Source: PALSA-1444 sp964291045
GTDB taxonomy: Bacteria; Chlamydiota; Chlamydiia; Chlamydiales; Rhabdochlamydiaceae
Assembly: GCF_964291045.1 (NCBI RefSeq)
Contig: NZ_OZ197277.1
Coordinates: 496,001-560,000 of the forward strand
Length of the DNA: 64,000 nucleotides
Direction: 5' to 3'
A program made the translations under genes and the position numbers. Under the pieces are notes generated by a model that saw nothing but the letters and a program-made list of their open reading frames with translations, did not search any database and was not told where the DNA came from. Of this stretch, positions 61,670 through 64,000 are shown in pieces (the stretch's first letter is position 1; every line of letters begins with the position of its first letter).

Positions 61670-63450
61670 ACACGGATGCCTTTATGCTTTGTCCACCACT
61701 GTTGTAAAATGGCAAGGAGCATCGATGAGAGCCAATAGATGTTAAGCCCTGAGGGGAATTTATAAAATAACACCGTGAAGACAACAACCATAATATTTCC
61801 CATCATTTTCTGCTGCTTTTGCTGCTCTGAGGGCTCTTTTCCGTAAGCTGTCTGAGGTGTACTCATCCGTTGTTGGAAAAACATCACAACCCCTAAAAGA
61901 ACAGGCAGAAGGTGGAAAGAATTCCCCAGCATCCAGAGCGGTGTGCCCCATGAGAAGACAACATCTGGAGAGGTGAGGTTTGGGATCCATCCGGGAATAA
62001 AAGAGACGCCTCTTAGCTCAAATGTCGATTTTAATAAATCAAACATTCCCATTAAAAAGGGCATCTGAATTAAAAGAGGAAGACATCCCCCTAATGGGTT
62101 GACGCCGTGCTCTTTATAGAGATTCATGATTTCAATTTGCGCTCTCTTCGGATCTTTTTTATGCCGCTCTTGAAGGGCTGCAAGTTTAGGAGAGAGCTTT
62201 TGCATTTTGAGTGTCGATTTAATAGACCATGCATTTAAAGGGTACATCATGAGTCTTAAAGCAATCGTTAATAAGATGATGGAAAATCCCCAAGAGTGGA
62301 TCGTAGCATGAAATAGTTTCATGAGTAAGAAAAGAAACTGGGCAAAAGGCTCTGAGATAAAAGCAAACCATCCATGAAGAGACTGCATACCAGAGAAGTT
62401 TGCATGAAAGACCGCATCATTTTGCTTAAGGATTGTAGAGTCTAGAGGACCTGCAAAGACGCGGAATGTGTACTCTTTTGTATTTTTATTCAAAGGGACG
62501 TGGATGTTATAGCCTGGAAACTGATTGACAGGGTATCTGTCATGTTCTGCATCAATGCTAGATAGTCTTGAGGGGGCTTTTTCCCCTGCAATCTGCTCTG
62601 CTTGAATGGATGTTTCAATCCCTTTTTCGGGGTTTAAAAGAAGCGCAAAAAAACCGTTAGAATTAGAAACCCACTCAGGATGCCGCTCAATAGTAACAAG
62701 GCTTTTTTTAGGGAGGCTAATCAGCTGCACAATCTCTCTTTGACGAAGATTTTTATAGAGATACTTCAGAGAGGGAGAGGCGTTTCCTGAAATGATTTCG
62801 ACTTCAGGGATTCCTGTTGTGATGTGAAGAGCGCTAGGGTCTTGATGAGCTTTAACTTTAAGCTCAAAACTATACGGCGTTTTTGAGGCTTCTAAGGGGA
62901 GTGTATAGGTTTTAGTGAGAGTGATGCCGCCTGTTATGCCTTCTAACTCAATGCAGTTTTTCTCAAGTTTTTTTACACGGTATTGAGTTAAAGCGGTTTC
63001 TGGATCAGAAGTAGCTGTTGAGAGCGCATAATAATAAGGAGAGAGATTTCTTCTTAAGAGCGGGTAGTAGCCGCCGACTTTTCCTTGAGGAAAACTCCCT
63101 TGGTAAGATGTGTAAGAAGAGGCAGGGAAGTGATCCAGCTGAGGGTAATCTTTTTCTAAAATGTCATCGATATTGATTTTCTTAATGACGCTTGGAGAAG
63201 AGGGGGTTTGTAAAGGGAGGTTGATTTCTGCAACCGCACCGTTAAGAGAAGAGATGACAAGCTGTTGGTAGTCATTTTCAATCACATAAAATTTTTCTTT
63301 TGATGACTCAGGTACAGTACTCACTGCTTGAATAGGCGCCATCTCTTGGATCGGTTGTTGTCTAAGCTCTCGAGGAGGGAATAAAAAATGGTTCAGTGCA
63401 AAAAAGGTTGTCGTCATTAAAACGACAAATAGGAGTGATTTTCGGTCCAT
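61666..63450 (-). CDS. yidC: Membrane protein insertase YidC
   Basis: 594 aa from ATG 63450 (MDRKSLLFVVLMTTTFFAL); an upstream TTG would add eight residues. N-terminal membrane anchor, large periplasmic domain (about 50-350), then the Oxa1/YidC domain with IHSWGFSIILLTIALRLMMYPL, KLAALQERHKKDPKRAQIEIM and GCLPLLIQMPFLMGMFDLL. It inserts and folds inner-membrane proteins with or without SecYEG. Shorter than the nearly 790 aa I remember for Chlamydia trachomatis. Downstream dnaA overlaps. Confidence 0.95.
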   Translation of the reverse strand: MDRKSLLFVVLMTTTFFALNHFLFPPRELRQQPIQEMAPIQAVSTVPESSKEKFYVIENDYQQLVISSLNGAVAEINLPLQTPSSPSVIKKINIDDILEKDYPQLDHFPASSYTSYQGSFPQGKVGGYYPLLRRNLSPYYYALSTATSDPETALTQYRVKKLEKNCIELEGITGGITLTKTYTLPLEASKTPYSFELKVKAHQDPSALHITTGIPEVEIISGNASPSLKYLYKNLRQREIVQLISLPKKSLVTIERHPEWVSNSNGFFALLLNPEKGIETSIQAEQIAGEKAPSRLSSIDAEHDRYPVNQFPGYNIHVPLNKNTKEYTFRVFAGPLDSTILKQNDAVFHANFSGMQSLHGWFAFISEPFAQFLFLLMKLFHATIHSWGFSIILLTIALRLMMYPLNAWSIKSTLKMQKLSPKLAALQERHKKDPKRAQIEIMNLYKEHGVNPLGGCLPLLIQMPFLMGMFDLLKSTFELRGVSFIPGWIPNLTSPDVVFSWGTPLWMLGNSFHLLPVLLGVVMFFQQRMSTPQTAYGKEPSEQQKQQKMMGNIMVVVFTVLFYKFPSGLNIYWLSSMLLAILQQWWTKHKGIRV

Positions 63451-63488
63451 GGTAATCTCTTTATGGGTTAGCAATTGATAGACAGCTT

Positions 63489-63512
63489 AAAAAAGATGAC
63501 TCTCTTTTCATC
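63489..63512 (-). terminator. Weak terminator upstream of yidC
   Basis: On the minus strand gatga-aaagagag-tcatc followed by six T. The stem has only 5 bp. It would end the transcript of the TPR gene before yidC. Confidence 0.35.
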
Positions 63513-63572
63513 AGCTATCGCTCTTTTTTCATCATCTCGTAGAGGTGTGACAACGTTTCAGTTAAAACGATA

Positions 63573-64000
63573 TCAGTTTTTTTGCAAAAGAGCGAGGAAT
63601 TCTTGAAAGCCAGGATAAAGGCGGACTGTTTCTAGCCACTCATCTTCTTGAAGCTCTTCAAAAGAGGGGAGCGCTTTAGCCTCAAATGCTTTGTGGAGGT
63701 AGTGTAAAGAGAGATCCAGCATTTTTTTCAGGGAATAGAGACAAGCAAGATGGTAGTAGCTTTGTTGGTTCCCCAGTTTTCCAGCCATCATCAGTTTTTT
63801 TTCAGCTTCATGAAGGGTGTATTCTTCCATGGTTTGATCGGTTGCATATTCTGAAAGACTCATTAGCGTCATGCCCCAGTCAATATAGACCATATCACAC
63901 TCCGTAGAGCTTTGTTCTGCGAGGCGTAAATGTTGCAGGGCCCTATAAAAATCATTCACATTGTCGGTTTCATTACCGAGGTGAGAGTAGAGGATGCCTA
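63573..64000 (-). CDS. TPR-type protein, C-terminal part (start beyond window)
   Basis: The frame is open from the TGA at 63575-63573 to the window edge; the GTG at 63959 is not needed as a start, because in-frame codons continue to at least base 63998 (GILYSHLGNETDN before NDFYRALQHLRLAEQ). The visible part has three TPR-like helix pairs: YRALQHLRLAEQ, LHEAEKKLMMAGKLGNQQSYYHLACLY and SLHYLHKAFEAKA. It is not obviously related to the A-E family. Chlamydiae have several such TPR proteins, some of them chaperones; the role here is unknown. Confidence 0.7.
   Translation of the reverse strand, partial: GILYSHLGNETDNVNDFYRALQHLRLAEQSSTECDMVYIDWGMTLMSLSEYATDQTMEEYTLHEAEKKLMMAGKLGNQQSYYHLACLYSLKKMLDLSLHYLHKAFEAKALPSFEELQEDEWLETVRLYPGFQEFLALLQKN

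Overview
The window looks like chromosomal DNA of a member of the phylum Chlamydiota, most likely an amoeba- or arthropod-associated family (Parachlamydia/Simkania/Rhabdochlamydia-like) rather than Chlamydia itself. Core genes keep chlamydial neighbourhoods: ftsH-pnp-rpsO-tadA-small ORF; rpsA-nusA-infB-rbfA-truB-ychF; groEL-groES next to pepF; a DnaA paralogue fused in operon with yidC; and a spread-out himD-type / accA / msbA / dnaQ block. The accessory genes are large repeat proteins and candidate host-interaction proteins, as expected for an intracellular bacterium with a larger genome. The genus cannot be fixed from sequence reading alone.

Layout: 1-7.65 kb holds housekeeping genes (ftsH 3' part, pnp, rpsO, tadA, a class-I release-factor-like rescue protein) plus one orphan winged-helix gene resembling AbiEi antitoxins, which starts directly behind a perfect 40-bp palindrome. 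7.7-16.05 kb is an accessory block: an inverse-autotransporter-like beta-barrel protein, a membrane-anchored protein with an OTU-protease-like C-terminus, and a 1418-aa coiled-coil GTPase. 16.3-27.5 kb, all on the minus strand, is an RNA/translation block: rpsA, nusA, infB (with a long repetitive N-terminus), rbfA, truB, a previously easily missed 48-aa ORF joined by ATGA overlaps to both neighbours, ychF, and a THUMP-type rRNA methyltransferase with a tail of 14 tandem 23-aa Arg/Asp repeats. 27.7-37.7 kb is metabolic and folding genes (NagZ-like, tRNA-Asn, AsmA-like, groESL with a degenerate CIRCE operator, pepF, HPr, rpiA, tyrS, HU/IHF).

38.5-59.6 kb is the most unusual part. Five members of one paralogous family of TPR-like repeat proteins (1296, 1090, 189, 1370 and 1318 aa) are interleaved with the conserved himD-type/YkuD-like/accA/msbA/dnaQ genes. 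Two of them (1090 + 189 aa, ATGA overlap) correspond to the two parts of the single fused 1296-aa gene upstream. Three members share the N-terminus MTIRP. The 1318-aa member carries 17 consecutive 41-aa repeats. 59.6-64 kb is dnaQ-like, dnaA paralogue, yidC and the C-terminal part of a TPR-type protein that runs off the window edge.

Working together: pnp/rpsO, rpsA/nusA/infB/rbfA/truB/ychF and the methyltransferase form a ribosome and RNA-handling set; NagZ, the YkuD-like protein and MsbA concern the envelope; the autotransporter-like, OTU-like, GTPase and repeat proteins are candidates for host interaction, which is inference only.
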